Shown one piece after another: positions 12,826 to 13,341 of a stretch of 13,341 bases of DNA (position 1 is its first letter; the number at the start of each line of letters is the position of its first letter). The stretch is from positions 1-13,341 of the forward strand of contig CALCGT010000021.1 of the NCBI GenBank assembly GCA_937901125.1, read 5' to 3'. Source of the stretch: an uncultured Clostridia bacterium (GTDB taxonomy: Bacteria > Bacillota > Clostridia > Lachnospirales > Anaerotignaceae). A model generated the notes under the pieces. That model was not told the origin of the DNA, did not search any database, and was given only the letters and a program-made list of their open reading frames with translations. A program made the position numbers and the translations under genes.

Positions 12826-13314
12826 ATGAAAAACCAAATAAATGACAACAATCGTATTAAATATTATGCTTCATTCACTACATCTGAATTAGAGAAAATT
12901 TTAAAAATGGATTTTTTATCTGCTAACGGTGACCATTTGACTAATGAAGAAATAGAAATAATATTAAGTATTATTTCAGATCGCTCCAAGAGTACTTCTA
13001 CATCTAAGGAATTTGATATTGATAAATCCTGGAATTCTTTCAAAAATGATTATCTACCTTTTGCTGAAAGAGGTGAATCATTATTTGAAACACCCGAAAT
13101 TGATTTCAAAAAAGAGAATAATAAATATAAATTGGGGCAGTACAAAAATATAGCAGCAGCAATTATCTGTGTAATTATGATTGGATTATTTTCCACCACA
13201 ACAACAGCCCAAAATCTCTTTGATTATATTGCAAATTGGACAAAAGATACATTTGCGTCGGTTTACAAAGGGATACATATAAAAATAACTAAAAATGGAC
13301 TGCCAACCTACTGA
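12826..13314 (+). CDS. One-TM putative anti-sigma factor with short outer tail, copy 2
   Basis: This 162-residue paralogue of the protein at 11250 has the same order of parts: FTTSELEKILKMD (17-29), LTNEEIEIILSIISDRS (38-54), FDIDKSWNSFKNDYLPFAERGESLFE (63-88), one membrane helix (about 107-128), then NLFDYIANWTKDTF (130-143) and a 19-residue end. The ten residues NLFDYIANWT are identical in both copies, while much of the rest differs. No large outer domain follows, and there is no frameshift: the stop at 13312-13314 is in clean sequence. AGGT about ten bases upstream is a modest ribosome site. The anti-sigma role is inferred from pairing with the ECF gene 20 bases upstream. Confidence 0.7.
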   Translation: MKNQINDNNRIKYYASFTTSELEKILKMDFLSANGDHLTNEEIEIILSIISDRSKSTSTSKEFDIDKSWNSFKNDYLPFAERGESLFETPEIDFKKENNKYKLGQYKNIAAAIICVIMIGLFSTTTTAQNLFDYIANWTKDTFASVYKGIHIKITKNGLPTY

Positions 13315-13321
13315 ATTTACC

Positions 13322-13341
13322 GCCCTATTGAGACACAGGGC
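13322..13341 (+). terminator. Possible terminator, cut by window end
   Basis: GCCCT (13322-13326) and AGGGC (13337-13341) form the top of a possible hairpin eight bases after the last stop. Any lower stem and T-run lie outside the window. Confidence 0.3.

Larger units (their letters stand above)
6550..13341. mobile_element. Integrated mobile element, left end; right end not in window
   Basis: The left border is placed at about 6547-6552, where the collagen repeat breaks off, 46-50 bases before the end of a large serine recombinase gene. Such recombinases often lie at the very end of their element, reading outward, as TndX does in Tn5397. To the right the DNA is visibly more A+T-rich and carries typical element genes (recombinase, DUF6870-like, sigma-70-like plus HTH_16-like pair, Xre). 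No collagen-gene remainder, second attachment site or conjugation gene appears before 13341, so the true extent is unknown, and the sigma/anti-sigma cassette after 10313 may or may not belong to it. Confidence 0.45.

Overview
The window looks like a piece of a Clostridia chromosome, most likely a Lachnospirales-type gut anaerobe. This rests on the gene content (a YkpA-type ABC-F protein, a two-gene LysO exporter, a short collagen-like protein of the spore-coat/exosporium kind), on strong AGGAGG ribosome binding sites, and on Tn1549-style mobile-element accessory genes. The organism is inferred; no marker gene fixes the species.

Positions 1-6550 are ordinary chromosome of moderate G+C, nearly all on the minus strand. 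In transcription order within each unit they hold: a tRNA-Leu(CAG) cut by the window edge, with its promoter; the lysine exporter LysO as two overlapping genes; an ABC-F ATPase; a lipoprotein with its own promoter and terminator; and an operon made of a membrane FUSC-like/HAD fusion protein followed by tcdA (tRNA t6A cyclisation). A collagen-like gene diverges from that operon on the plus strand.

At about 6550 the collagen repeat stops abruptly. A large serine recombinase begins at 6598, and from there the DNA is clearly more A+T-rich. I read this as the left end of an integrated mobile element that cut the collagen-like gene. The element continues with a small DUF6870-like gene, a G+C-richer non-coding island, a 130-bp cluster of inverted repeats, and a Tn916/Tn1549-type pair (a sigma-70-like regulator and an HTH_16-like protein). 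No relaxase, coupling protein or other conjugation gene is visible and the right end is not in the window, so the element is either larger than the window or decayed.

From 10313 all genes run rightwards: an Xre regulator, an ECF sigma factor, a one-TM putative anti-sigma, a small secreted protein and a strong terminator, then a second ECF sigma and a second one-TM putative anti-sigma. The two membrane proteins share a cytosolic layout and an identical ten-residue juxtamembrane motif, but each has only a short tail outside the membrane. The promoter of the second pair is embedded in the terminator of the first unit. This twin sigma/anti-sigma cassette around a secreted protein is the best candidate here for an undescribed system: probably a signalling or cell-envelope cargo module of the element.
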